A stretch of DNA of 64,000 nt from Streptomyces sp. ASQP_92 (GTDB taxonomy: Bacteria > Actinomycetota > Actinomycetes > Streptomycetales > Streptomycetaceae). The position numbers and the translations under genes were made by a program. Positions 18,021-28,994 of the stretch are shown piece after piece. Below the pieces are notes generated by a model. It saw nothing but the letters and a program-made list of their open reading frames with translations, was not told the origin of the DNA and did no database searches. The DNA lies in the NCBI RefSeq assembly GCF_025399895.1, contig NZ_JAODUA010000001.1:124001-188000 (forward strand), written 5' to 3'. Each line of letters begins with the position of its first letter. The first letter of the stretch is position 1.

Positions 18021-19001
18021 ATGCCCTGGCGCCGCGCGGCACTCGCCGCCGCCCTGCTGTTCCCGCTCGCCGCCTGCACCGCCCCGGCGAAACCCGAGCC
18101 CAAGGGCGCCCCCGCGCCCGGCTTCCCGTACACGGTCACCAACTGCGGCGTGACCACCACGTACACCGCGCCCCCCGAGCGGGTCGTGACGATGAACCAG
18201 CACGCCACGGAGGTGATGCTGGAGCTGGGCCTCGCCAAGTCCCTTGTCGGCACCGCCTACTTGGACGACACGATCCTGCCGAAGTACGCGGCCGCCTACC
18301 GCTCGGTGCCGGTCCTCGCGGACGCCTACCCCTCGTACGAGAAGCTCCTGTCGGCCAACCCCGACCACGTGTACGGCGGCTACGCCTCGGCGTTCGCCGC
18401 CAACGAGGGCCGCGCGCGCGAGACCCTCGCCAAGAGCGGCATCACCTCCCGCCTCAACGTGGAGAACTGCCCCAAGGGCGCGGCGACGACCATGGACGAC
18501 GTGTACCAGGAGGTCCGCGAGGTCGGCCGCACCTTCGGCGTCCCCGACCGCGCGGAGACCTGGATACGGTCGGCCGAGGCGACCAGCGCCCGCACCCGGG
18601 CCGCCCGCCGGGGCACCGCGCCGCTCCCGGTGTTCGTCTACGACAGCGGCGACAAGACGGCGTTCACGGTGGGCGGCAAGGGCGTCGGCAACGACATCGT
18701 GACCCGCGCGGGCGGACGCAACGTCTTCGCGGACGACCTCAAGGACAAGTCCTTCGGCGACGCCTCCTGGGAGAACGTGGTCGCCCGCGCCCCCGAGACC
18801 ATCCTGATCCTGGACTACGGCGGCACGAGCGTGGACGCCAAGAAGAAGCGCCTGCGCGACGACCCGGCCCTCGCCTCCGTCCCCGCCATCAAGAACAACC
18901 GCTTCGCCGTGCTGCCGCTGTCCGACATGGTGACCGGCGTACGGGCCCCCGACGCCGTCGCGAAACTCGCCGCGCAACTGCGGGCGGGGGAGGGCCGGTG
19001 A
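18021..19001 (+). CDS. Cobalamin-type ABC transporter, substrate-binding lipoprotein (BtuF-like)
   Basis: 326 residues. Signal peptide with lipobox LAAC and lipid-anchored Cys19. The rest is a periplasmic-binding-protein fold of the BtuF/FepB/FhuD class: PPERVVTMNQHATEVMLELGL, DHVYGGYASAF and a late NNRFAVLPLSDM. The cobalamin assignment rests on the riboswitch just upstream, since the fold alone would also fit siderophores. First gene of a three-gene operon with a strong GGAGGAG ribosome binding site. Confidence 0.88.
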   Translation: MPWRRAALAAALLFPLAACTAPAKPEPKGAPAPGFPYTVTNCGVTTTYTAPPERVVTMNQHATEVMLELGLAKSLVGTAYLDDTILPKYAAAYRSVPVLADAYPSYEKLLSANPDHVYGGYASAFAANEGRARETLAKSGITSRLNVENCPKGAATTMDDVYQEVREVGRTFGVPDRAETWIRSAEATSARTRAARRGTAPLPVFVYDSGDKTAFTVGGKGVGNDIVTRAGGRNVFADDLKDKSFGDASWENVVARAPETILILDYGGTSVDAKKKRLRDDPALASVPAIKNNRFAVLPLSDMVTGVRAPDAVAKLAAQLRAGEGR

Positions 19002-19050
19002 GGGGGACCCGGCCGCCGGGCGGGGCGCCTCGCCGGGGCGGGGTGCGGAC

Positions 19051-20079
19051 ATGACCTCCCGTCTGCGCTACCCCGCCGTCCTCGGAGGGCTCGCGGTCGT
19101 CCTGGCGGCCGCGGCCGTCGCGGGCCTCGCGCTCGGCTCGGTGCGCATCCCCGCCGGCCAGGTGCTGGACATCGTCACCGGCTCAGCCGGACCCGGCCCG
19201 TACCGGACCATCGTGCTCGACGTACGGCTGCCCCGCGTGGTGCTCGGCGCCGTCACCGGGGCCGGGCTCGCCGTCATCGGCACCGTCCTCCAGGCCCTGG
19301 TGCGCAACCCGCTGGCCGACCCGTTCCTGCTCGGCGTCTCCAGCGGGGCCTCCGCCGGAGCCGTCGCCGTCATCGTCCTCGGCGTCGGGGCCGGAGTGGC
19401 CACCACCGTCGCCCTGCCCACCGCCGCCTTCGCGGGCGCGCTCGCCGCCCTGGTCCTCGTCTACGCCCTGGCCCGGCGCGCGGGTTCGCTGACCGGGGGC
19501 CGCCTCGTGCTGGCCGGAGTCGCCGTCTCCTACGTCCTGTCCGCGCTCACCAGCCTGATCCTGGTGACCTCCGCCCGCGCCGAACACGTCCAGGAAGTCC
19601 TGCACTGGACGCTCGGCGGCCTCGGCGGAGCCCGCTGGGACATGCTCGCCCTGCCCGCCGGCGCCCTCACCCTCGGCACCCTCGTCCTGATCGCCCTGGC
19701 CCGCCCGCTGGACCTGCTGCTCGTCGGCGAGGAGGGCGCCACCGTGCTCGGCCTGGACACCGGCCGCTTCCGCGCCGCCGTCTTCGTCCTCGCCTCCCTG
19801 CTCACCGGCGTCCTCGTCGCCTACAGCGGGGCGATCGGCTTCGTCGGCCTGATGGTGCCGCACGCCGCCCGCATGGTGGTCGGCGCCGCCCACCGCACGC
19901 TGCTCCCCGTCGCGGCCCTCGGCGGCGCCGCCTTCCTCGTCCTCGCCGACCTCGCGGCCCGTACCGTCGCCGCCCCCCAGGACATCCCCGTCGGCGTGCT
20001 CACCGCCCTCACCGGCGGGCCCTTCTTCCTCTGGATGCTGCGCGGCCGCGCAGCCCGCGCGGAAGGCGGCCCCGCATGA
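19051..20079 (+). CDS. Cobalamin-type ABC transporter permease (BtuC/FecCD family)
   Basis: 342 residues and about ten membrane helices. PRVVLGAVTGAGLAVIGTVL and NPLADPFLLGVSSGASAGAV are the FecCD family's coupling and cytoplasmic motifs, and GFVGLMVPHAARM is near the C-terminus. Forms the channel with the downstream ATPase. Its stop overlaps the ATPase start (ATGA). Confidence 0.92.
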   Translation: MTSRLRYPAVLGGLAVVLAAAAVAGLALGSVRIPAGQVLDIVTGSAGPGPYRTIVLDVRLPRVVLGAVTGAGLAVIGTVLQALVRNPLADPFLLGVSSGASAGAVAVIVLGVGAGVATTVALPTAAFAGALAALVLVYALARRAGSLTGGRLVLAGVAVSYVLSALTSLILVTSARAEHVQEVLHWTLGGLGGARWDMLALPAGALTLGTLVLIALARPLDLLLVGEEGATVLGLDTGRFRAAVFVLASLLTGVLVAYSGAIGFVGLMVPHAARMVVGAAHRTLLPVAALGGAAFLVLADLAARTVAAPQDIPVGVLTALTGGPFFLWMLRGRAARAEGGPA

Positions 20080-20870
20080 CGACCCTGCGCACCCAAGCGC
20101 TCTCGTACACCACGCCTCAGGGCCGCGCACTGCTCCACGACATCACCCTGAGCGTCTCCGAGGGAGAGACCGTCGGCCTGGTCGGCCCCAACGGCAGCGG
20201 CAAGACCACCCTGCTGCGCTGCGTCTACGCGACCCTGCGCCCCACCACCGGCCGCGTCCTGCTCGACGACACCGACCTGCACGCCATGCCGGTCAAGGCC
20301 CGCGCCCGCCGCATCGCCACCGTCCCCCAGGACACCGACGCCGCCGCCATCGAGCTGAGCGTCACCGAGGTCGTCGCGATGGGCCGCTCCCCGCACCACC
20401 GCTTCTGGGAGGCCGACACCGCCGCCGACACCGCCCTGGTACGCGAGGCGCTCGCCCGCGTCGGCATCGCCGACCTCGCGGCGCGCCCCTTCCCGTCCCT
20501 GTCCGGCGGCGAACGCCGGCGCGCCCTGGTCGCCCGGGCCCTGGTGCAGCAGCCGGACGTCGTCGTCCTGGACGAGCCCACCAACCACCTCGACATCCGC
20601 TACCAGCTCGAAGTCCTGTCCCTGGTACGGGAGTTGGGCACGGCCAACCTGCTCGCCCTGCACGACCTCAACCTCGCCGCGTACTACTGCGACCGCATCT
20701 GCGTCCTCGCCGACGGGCGCGTCGTCGCCGAAGGGCCACCCGCCGACATCCTCACCAAGGACCTCCTCGGCTCCGTGTACGGAGTGGACGCCGAGGTGGG
20801 CATCCACCCCGCCACCGGCGCGCCGACCGTCGTCTATCTGCCGCCGACCAGGGCCGCGACCACATACTGA
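20076..20870 (+). CDS. Cobalamin-type ABC transporter ATPase (BtuD-like)
   Basis: 264 residues. Walker A GPNGSGKTTLL, signature LSGGERRRALVARAL, Walker B VVVLDEPTNHLD and the H-loop ALHDLNLAAYYCD are all intact. Energises import through the permease. Overlaps the permease gene by 4 bp, so translation is probably coupled. Confidence 0.93.
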   Translation: MTTLRTQALSYTTPQGRALLHDITLSVSEGETVGLVGPNGSGKTTLLRCVYATLRPTTGRVLLDDTDLHAMPVKARARRIATVPQDTDAAAIELSVTEVVAMGRSPHHRFWEADTAADTALVREALARVGIADLAARPFPSLSGGERRRALVARALVQQPDVVVLDEPTNHLDIRYQLEVLSLVRELGTANLLALHDLNLAAYYCDRICVLADGRVVAEGPPADILTKDLLGSVYGVDAEVGIHPATGAPTVVYLPPTRAATTY

Positions 20871-20915
20871 GCAGGATCGGTCCAGGATGCGAGATCACAT
20901 TCCTGGAAGCGGACC

Positions 20916-20942
20916 GGGAATCTATACGATGACCCCATGGTT
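20916..20942 (+). promoter_or_regulatory. SigR-type promoter overlapping a possible housekeeping promoter
   Basis: GGGAAT (20916-20921), exactly 18 nt, then GTT (20940-20942): a full match to the GGAAT-N18-GTT consensus of SigR, the thiol-oxidative-stress sigma factor. Nested in it, TACGAT (20925-20930) with TTCCTG upstream could be a housekeeping promoter whose start would fall at the ATG at 20937. SigR transcription would begin near the in-frame GTG at 20952. Confidence 0.7.
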
Positions 20943-21065
20943 TCGAACGACGTGAGCGACAAGACGCCGAGCAGCGGCCCCGCCCTGCTGCTCGTGGCGC
21001 GGCTGCACGTCGACCTGTGCCGCCTCGCCAGCGCGATCTGTACGGCCCGCGCCGCCGCCCTCTGA
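20937..21065 (+). CDS. Putative Cys-containing leader peptide upstream of cysO-cysM
   Basis: 42 residues from ATG 20937, or 37 from the in-frame GTG at 20952; neither has a Shine-Dalgarno sequence. The core ARLHVDLCRLASAIC matches the HVDLCR-type peptides annotated in actinobacteria as putative leader peptides before sulfur-assimilation genes. It has two Cys codons (TGC, TGT) and ends 29 nt before a stable hairpin. Inference: a cysteine-responsive attenuator, working when ribosomes stall at the Cys codons. Too short to be an enzyme, with no membrane segment. Confidence 0.75.
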   Translation: MVSNDVSDKTPSSGPALLLVARLHVDLCRLASAICTARAAAL

Positions 21066-21093
21066 CGCCGCGCACCCCCGCACCAACGCACCA

Positions 21094-21122
21094 CCGCGCG
21101 CCCCCGGGCGTGCGGCGCGCGG
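21094..21122 (+). promoter_or_regulatory. Hairpin between leader peptide and cysO (attenuator candidate)
   Basis: CCGCGCGCC pairs with GGCGCGCGG across an 11-nt loop, between the leader stop codon and the cysO ribosome binding site (CAGGAG, about 21163-21168). No U-tract follows, so control could be Rho-dependent or translational. Confidence 0.5.
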
Positions 21123-21177
21123 ACCCGAGCCCGAGCCGCGCCCACCTGCCTCTCCCTTTCGATCAGGAGCCCACGCC

Positions 21178-22408
<1,231 letters not shown>

Positions 22409-22468
22409 GCCACCGCCCGGCCCCCTGACCCGGCCCGCGCGACAGGACGGCGACGGGGCCGGGCCCGC

Positions 22469-22930
22469 TCACCCCGCCAGGTGACGGACCTGGTCCCACA
22501 GCGTCGGATCGACCACACCCACCCGCCGGCGGAACGCCCACACGCCGACCTCGCGCAGCTCATCGGTCTCCAGGAAACTGGGCCGTCCGTGCGCGTCGGC
22601 CACCGTGCCCGGCGGCAGCGGAATCACCCCGGCCCGCTCGTCGTGGTACTTGCTGGTGATCTTCGCGACCTTCACCGTGTCGCCCCGTACCCACAGCACC
22701 AGACACGGACGGTCCTTGCCGCCCGGAACATCCTCGTAGGGCACCTGCGCCCACCAGATCTCCCCGGCCCTCGGCACCCGGCCCCGGGCGCGCCCAGGAC
22801 CGGCCGGCCGCCCCGGCGGCCCCGTCCGCCCGCCCGGCCCGCGCCGCGCCCGCCCGCGCCCGTCCATGAGGGCCGCGACCAGCGCGAGCGCCACCACGGC
22901 CCCGAGCGCCGGCCACCACGACGTGTCCAT
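22469..22930 (-). CDS. Membrane-anchored PemK/MazF-family protein
   Basis: 153 residues. One N-terminal helix (WWPALGAVVALALVAALMDG), a basic Arg/Gly/Pro linker to about residue 56, then a PemK-like domain: GEIWWAQVPYEDVPGGKDRP, CLVLWVRGDTVKVAKITSK, GVIPLPPGTV, FLETDELREV. MazF/PemK toxins are mRNA interferases, but no antitoxin gene is adjacent and the membrane anchor is unusual. Either an orphan or a domesticated protein. The ATG at 22930 has a TACCGT -10-like box 7 nt upstream and may be leaderless. Confidence 0.78.
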   Translation of the reverse strand: MDTSWWPALGAVVALALVAALMDGRGRARRGPGGRTGPPGRPAGPGRARGRVPRAGEIWWAQVPYEDVPGGKDRPCLVLWVRGDTVKVAKITSKYHDERAGVIPLPPGTVADAHGRPSFLETDELREVGVWAFRRRVGVVDPTLWDQVRHLAG

Positions 22931-23203
22931 ATCCCAGACGGTACCGGCGCACCACCCCCCGCGCGCGCTCCGTGCCAACACCATCCGAACCGGTGACAGC
23001 GCAGGTGAGTTCCCCCACAACGGCCCGCTCCAAAGGAGCGAGGGGCCTTGACGCGCCTTACGCTCGACCCACCGCAGCCCTCCCCGCGGCCCCCGCCCGC
23101 CCCCTTCAGCGACAGGCTCCGCCCGTCCCGCCCGTCACCCGGCCACCACCCCTCAACGACAGGCTTCGCCTGGCCCCGCTCGCTTTCCGGAGGTTCACGC
23201 TCC

Positions 23204-23956
23204 ATGAAGCTCACCGTCGTCGGCTGCTCCGGGTCGTTCCCCTCCGCGGAATCGGCCTGTTCCAGCTACCTCGTCGAGGCAGACGGCTTCCGGCTGCTCC
23301 TCGACATGGGCAACGGAGCCCTCGGTGAGCTGCAACGCCACATCGGCCTGTACGACCTCGACGCGATCTTCCTGTCGCATCTGCACGCCGACCACTGCAT
23401 CGACATGTGCGGCTACTTCGTCGCCCGCTACTACCGCCATGAGGGCGGCCGCTGCGCGCCCATGCCGGTGTACGCGCCGGAGGGCGCCGAGCAGCGCCTC
23501 ACCACCGCCTACGCGGACACGCCCTCCGCGTCCTCGATGAGCGAGGTCTTCGACTTCCACACCCTGAAGCCGGGCACGTTCGACATCGGCCCCTTCTCGG
23601 TGCGCACGGAACGGGTCTGCCACCCCGTCGAGGCGTACGCCATCCGCGTCGAGCACGCCGGGCGCTCCCTCACGTACTCCGGGGACACCGGCCCCTGCCC
23701 CGCCCTGGACGAACTCGCCGCGGGCGCCGACCTGTTCCTGTGCGAGGCGTCCTTCACCCACGGCAAGGAAGACATCCCGGCCCTGCACCTCAACGGCCGC
23801 GAGGCCGGCGAACACGCGGCGCGCGCCGGGGCGGGCCGCCTGGTCCTCACCCACATCCCGCCGTGGACGGACGCGGAGGCCAACCTGGCGGACGCCCGCA
23901 CGGTCTACTCCGGCCCCACCGAACTGGCGGTGCCGGGCGCGGTCTACGAGCTCTGA
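23204..23956 (+). CDS. MBL-fold metallohydrolase (Rv1339-like)
   Basis: 250 residues. LSHLHADHCIDM is the HxHxDH metal motif, with additional ligands in VCHPVEAYAIRV, YSGDTGPC and LVLTHIPPW. The closest family I recognise is that of M. tuberculosis Rv1339, reported as an atypical cyclic-nucleotide phosphodiesterase and located near rph and rdgB as here. GGAGG about 11 nt before the ATG. Confidence 0.85.
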   Translation: MKLTVVGCSGSFPSAESACSSYLVEADGFRLLLDMGNGALGELQRHIGLYDLDAIFLSHLHADHCIDMCGYFVARYYRHEGGRCAPMPVYAPEGAEQRLTTAYADTPSASSMSEVFDFHTLKPGTFDIGPFSVRTERVCHPVEAYAIRVEHAGRSLTYSGDTGPCPALDELAAGADLFLCEASFTHGKEDIPALHLNGREAGEHAARAGAGRLVLTHIPPWTDAEANLADARTVYSGPTELAVPGAVYEL

Positions 23957-23982
23957 CCCCGCGCCGCCTTCCCGGCATGCGA

Positions 23983-24016
23983 AAGGCCCCCGGAACCGTT
24001 GGGTTCCGGGGGCCTT
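23983..24016. terminator. Bidirectional terminator, MBL hydrolase / nagE2
   Basis: Perfect 15-bp stem (AAGGCCCCCGGAACC with GGTTCCGGGGGCCTT) and a 4-nt loop between convergent genes. Confidence 0.9.
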
Positions 24017-24035
24017 CGTCGAGGCCGGGAGGGGC

Positions 24036-25301
<1,266 letters not shown>

Positions 25302-25391
25302 CAACATCCTCCAGTAGGCAAGGCGCCGCCCGGGGACATGGGAAAATACGGGGGGACGGCGGCGTCTCAGGGGAACGCGGTCAAGCCCGCG

Positions 25392-25420
25392 TGGTCTACA
25401 CCAATGAGTGGTGTAGACCA
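25392..25420. promoter_or_regulatory. Two DasR-responsive elements (dre) upstream of nagE2
   Basis: TGGTCTACACCA (25392-25403) and TGGTGTAGACCA (25409-25420), each one mismatch from the TGGTCTAGACCA core. They are about 17 bp apart centre to centre, nearly two helical turns, and lie 90-120 bp upstream of the gene. Confidence 0.88.
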
Positions 25421-25551
25421 GTTGTAGCACGGTGAGGGATAGATAAGGAACCTTCGTTTTTTGTGGCCTGAGCCATATCCGGCAATCACCGCGACACGGA
25501 CCGCCGCCGTGACCGATTCGTTGTCCACGCAAGGCCCTCGGGACATGCCGA

Positions 25552-25581
25552 AGGCCCCCGGACCACAGGGTCCGAGGGCCT
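25552..25581 (-). terminator. Terminator after nagE1
   Basis: Thirteen-bp stem with one mismatch (AGGCCCCCGGACC with GGTCCGAGGGCCT), 4-nt loop, 19 bp past the nagE1 stop codon. It suggests nagE1 and nagE2 are separately transcribed. Confidence 0.75.
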
Positions 25582-25599
25582 CCAAAACGCCCGCGCCGA

Positions 25600-26895
25600 C
25601 TACGCCTTGACGTTCTCCTTCTCCAACTCGTCCTCGTCCGGCTCCCGCCCCGGAGTCGGCAGGTTGAACTTGGTGATCGCGAAACGGAACACCGCGTAAT
25701 AGACGACGGCGAAACACAGCCCCACCGGAATGATCAGCCAGGGTTTCGTCGCCAGGTTCCAGTTGATGACGTAGTCGATCAACCCGGCCGAGAAACTGAA
25801 GCCGTCCTTGATGCCGAGCCCCCAGCTCACCGCCATCGAGACGCCCGTGAGCAGCGCGTGGATCACGTACAGCAGCGGCGCGATGAAGACGAAGGAGTAC
25901 TCGATCGGCTCGGTGATGCCCGTGACGAACGAGGTCAGACCCACCGAGAGCATCATGCCGCCGACCTCCTTGCGGCGGTGCGGCCTCGCGCAGTGCGCGA
26001 TCGCGAGGGCGGCGGCGGGCAGCGCGAACATCATGATCGGGAAGAAGCCGGTCTGGAACTGCCCGGCCGTCGGGTCACCCGCGAGGAACCGCGGGATGTC
26101 GCCGTGCACGATCGTCCCGTCCGCCTTGGTGAAGTCGCCGAACTGGAACCAGATGAAGGTGTTCAGGAACTGGTGCAGACCGATCACGAGCAGCGCGCGG
26201 TTGGCCACACCGAAGATGCCCGAGCCGGTCGCGCCCAGGTCCACCAGCCACTTGCTGAAGCTCGTCAGCGCGTCACCGACCGGCGGCCACACCCACAGGC
26301 ACAGCACGGAGAACACGATCGCGATCCCGGCCATGATGATCGGCACGAGCCGGCGCCCGTTGAAGAAGCCCAGCCAGTCCACCAGCTTCGTACGGTGGAA
26401 GCGCTGCCAGAAGTACGCGGTCAGCAGGCCCATCACGATGCCGCCGAACACCCCCGGGTTCTGGTACGCGGCGAGGACCGCCGAACCGTCCTTGGCGACA
26501 CAGGCCCCGGCCGTGAGCTTCGCGCCCGCGGCGCAGTCCTTCGGGAACTGGAGCAGCACCCCGTAATAGACGAGGAAACCGGCCACCGCCGCGAGCGCGG
26601 TCGAGCCGTCCGCCTTCTTCGCCATGCCGATCGCGACACCCACACAGAACAGCAGCGGCAGCCCGAGGGAGCCATTGAGCAGCGCGCCGCCCGCACCCGC
26701 GAACACCTTCGCGACGTCGTTCCAGCCCAACCCGGTCTTGCCGAACACGTCGTCCTGGCCGAGCCGGTTGAGAATGCCCGCCGCGGGCAGCACGGCGATC
26801 GGCAGCTGGAGGCTGCGGCCCATCTTCTGCAAGCCCTGGAACAACCCGTTCCACCACTTGGGCTGGGGCACAGCGGCCGCGCTGCTGGTACTCAT
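25600..26895 (-). CDS. nagE1: PTS transporter subunit EIIC, N-acetylglucosamine family
   Basis: 431 residues, clear paralogue of the previous EIIC: MGRSLQLPIAVLPAAGILNRLG, YFWQRFHRTKLVDWLGFFNG, GLHQFLNTFIWFQFG, TGITEPIEYSFVFIAP and the shared C-terminus FAITKFNLPTPGRE. A loop near residues 120-135 with two Cys is absent from the paralogue. GGAGG-like ribosome binding site precedes the ATG. A dre element lies about 50 bp upstream, between this gene and the divergent EIIB gene. Whether it is specific for N-acetylglucosamine or a related sugar cannot be told. Confidence 0.88.
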   Translation of the reverse strand: MSTSSAAAVPQPKWWNGLFQGLQKMGRSLQLPIAVLPAAGILNRLGQDDVFGKTGLGWNDVAKVFAGAGGALLNGSLGLPLLFCVGVAIGMAKKADGSTALAAVAGFLVYYGVLLQFPKDCAAGAKLTAGACVAKDGSAVLAAYQNPGVFGGIVMGLLTAYFWQRFHRTKLVDWLGFFNGRRLVPIIMAGIAIVFSVLCLWVWPPVGDALTSFSKWLVDLGATGSGIFGVANRALLVIGLHQFLNTFIWFQFGDFTKADGTIVHGDIPRFLAGDPTAGQFQTGFFPIMMFALPAAALAIAHCARPHRRKEVGGMMLSVGLTSFVTGITEPIEYSFVFIAPLLYVIHALLTGVSMAVSWGLGIKDGFSFSAGLIDYVINWNLATKPWLIIPVGLCFAVVYYAVFRFAITKFNLPTPGREPDEDELEKENVKA

Positions 26896-26944
26896 CGACA
26901 ACCTCCAGGCTTGCGGAACAAGCCGGCTCGGACGGTCGTTGCAC

Positions 26945-26960
26945 ACTGGTGTAGACCAGT
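26945..26960. promoter_or_regulatory. DasR-responsive element (dre), nagE1 / nagF
   Basis: ACTGGTGTAGACCAGT, 6-bp perfect arms around GTAG, in the divergent gap between the EIIC gene and the EIIB gene. It could control both. Confidence 0.9.
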
Positions 26961-27126
26961 TGCGGTATCGTCCGGAGCGGACCCTGGCAGGGCATGGCTC
27001 CGGTGCTCGCCATCCTTGGCCAGGCACCATGCGCCCGCGCGCATAGCTGGGCCAAACGTGGGTTACCGTGACAAAGCGGACCTACCGTGGGCCGACACAG
27101 CGTTCTTCACGAACCAGGAGAGACAC

Positions 27127-27360
27127 ATGGCCAGCAAGGCTGAGAAGATCGTCGCCGGCCTCGGCGGTATCGAGAACATCGAAGAAGTCGAAGGCTGCAT
27201 CACGCGCCTGCGCACCGAAGTCATCGACCCGAGCAAGGTCGACGAGGCCGCCCTCAAGGCCGCCGGCGCCCACGGCGTCGTCAAGATGGGCACCGCGATC
27301 CAGGTCGTCATCGGCACCGACGCGGACCCCATCGCCGCGGACATCGAAGACATGATGTGA
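27127..27360 (+). CDS. nagF: PTS EIIB component, N-acetylglucosamine type
   Basis: 77 residues, a free-standing EIIB domain. GGIENIEEVEGCITRLRTEV contains the phosphorylated Cys (residue 24), and GAHGVVKMGTAIQVVIGT is the family C-terminus. It passes phosphate from EIIA(Crr-type) to sugar bound by the adjacent EIIC proteins. AGGAG lies 5 nt before the ATG. Followed by a strong terminator. Confidence 0.93.
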   Translation: MASKAEKIVAGLGGIENIEEVEGCITRLRTEVIDPSKVDEAALKAAGAHGVVKMGTAIQVVIGTDADPIAADIEDMM

Positions 27361-27381
27361 GTCGCTGAACCCACACCGCCG

Positions 27382-27405
27382 AGGCCGGCCCCCCGGGGCC
27401 GGCCT
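27382..27405 (+). terminator. Terminator after nagF
   Basis: AGGCCGGCC and GGCCGGCCT form a perfect 9-bp stem with a 6-nt loop, followed by TT. Confidence 0.8.
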
Positions 27406-27429
27406 TTCGCGTACCCCGGCCGCCGGGCG

Positions 27430-27660
27430 GAGCGGGCGGAAACCCCGCCCGCATACCCGGCGAGGGCGACGACGGCACCCGGCCCGTACCCGGCGAGGGC
27501 GGGCACCCGGCCGGGATCCGGCGACGGCGGGCACCCTGCCCGCATCCGGCGACGGCGACGGCAGGCACCCGACCCGCACCCGGCGAGGGCGAGGACGGCA
27601 CCCGGCCCGTACCCGGCGACGGCAGGCACCCGGCCGGGATTCCCGGCGACGGGGGAATCC
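27430..27660. repeat. Degenerate CCCGGCGAGGGCG/GGCACCCGG repeat tract
   Basis: About seven imperfect units of roughly 30 bp built from (A/C)CCCGGCGA(G/C)GGC followed by GGCACCCGGCC. It fills most of the 27361-27690 gap between the nagF terminator and rph. No credible gene or coding periodicity. Confidence 0.65.
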
Positions 27661-27677
27661 GCCCCACCCCCATCGCC

Positions 27678-27683
27678 TAGGCT
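27678..27683 (+). promoter_or_regulatory. -10 box for leaderless rph
   Basis: TAGGCT lies 7 nt before the rph ATG, with no ribosome binding site in between. Confidence 0.5.
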
Positions 27684-27690
27684 CAAGGGC

Positions 27691-28440
<750 letters not shown>

Positions 28441-28556
28441 AGAAGCAACCAAGGGGAGCTCCCCCGCGTCACCACGCATACGGGCGTACGGGCCGACCGT
28501 GCGCCCGTCCGCCGCTTCCGGAACCCTTCCGGAACCCCTGGGGGAGGACCCGACCG

Positions 28557-28931
28557 ATGCGCCGAACCATGCTCGCCCTCGCCACCGCGGCCCTGGCCGT
28601 CACCGTCACCGCGGGATGCGGAGCCATCGACAAGGCCATCGACTGCGTGAACACCGCGGACGCCATCGGCAGCAGCGTCAGCGACCTCGGCAGGGCCGTG
28701 GGCAACGCCACCGACAACCCGGCCCAGGCCGACCAGGCGCTCGACGACATCGACAAAGAACTGTCGGCCCTCAAGAACAAGACCGGCAACGCCGACCTGT
28801 CCAAGGCCGTCGGCGACCTCGACAAGGCCGTCGACAACGTCCGCACCGCCATCAAGAACGGCGACAACACCCCCGACATCACCGGCGTCACCGACGCGGC
28901 CAAAGAAGTCGGCAAGGTCTGCACGCCCTGA
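28557..28931 (+). CDS. Small secreted lipoprotein, unknown function
   Basis: 124 residues. Signal peptide RRTMLALATAALAVTVTAGC with lipidated Cys21, then a helical mature part with heptad-like repeats (DLGRAVGNATDN, ALDDIDKELSALKNKTG, DLSKAVGDLDKAVDNVRTAI), probably a short coiled coil. Two further Cys (residue 29 and near the C-terminus) could form a disulfide. GGGAGG is about 8 nt before the ATG. Sits between rph and rdgB. Confidence 0.8.
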   Translation: MRRTMLALATAALAVTVTAGCGAIDKAIDCVNTADAIGSSVSDLGRAVGNATDNPAQADQALDDIDKELSALKNKTGNADLSKAVGDLDKAVDNVRTAIKNGDNTPDITGVTDAAKEVGKVCTP

Positions 28932-28981
28932 ACCACGGGCCCGGGCCACCATCCCGAGCCGCCGGCCCGCGCCCGCCCCCC

Positions 28982-28987
28982 GATACT
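28982..28987 (+). promoter_or_regulatory. -10 box for leaderless rdgB
   Basis: GATACT, 7 nt before the rdgB ATG; the intervening G-run is too close to the start to be a normal ribosome binding site. Confidence 0.4.
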
Positions 28988-28994
28988 GGGGGGC

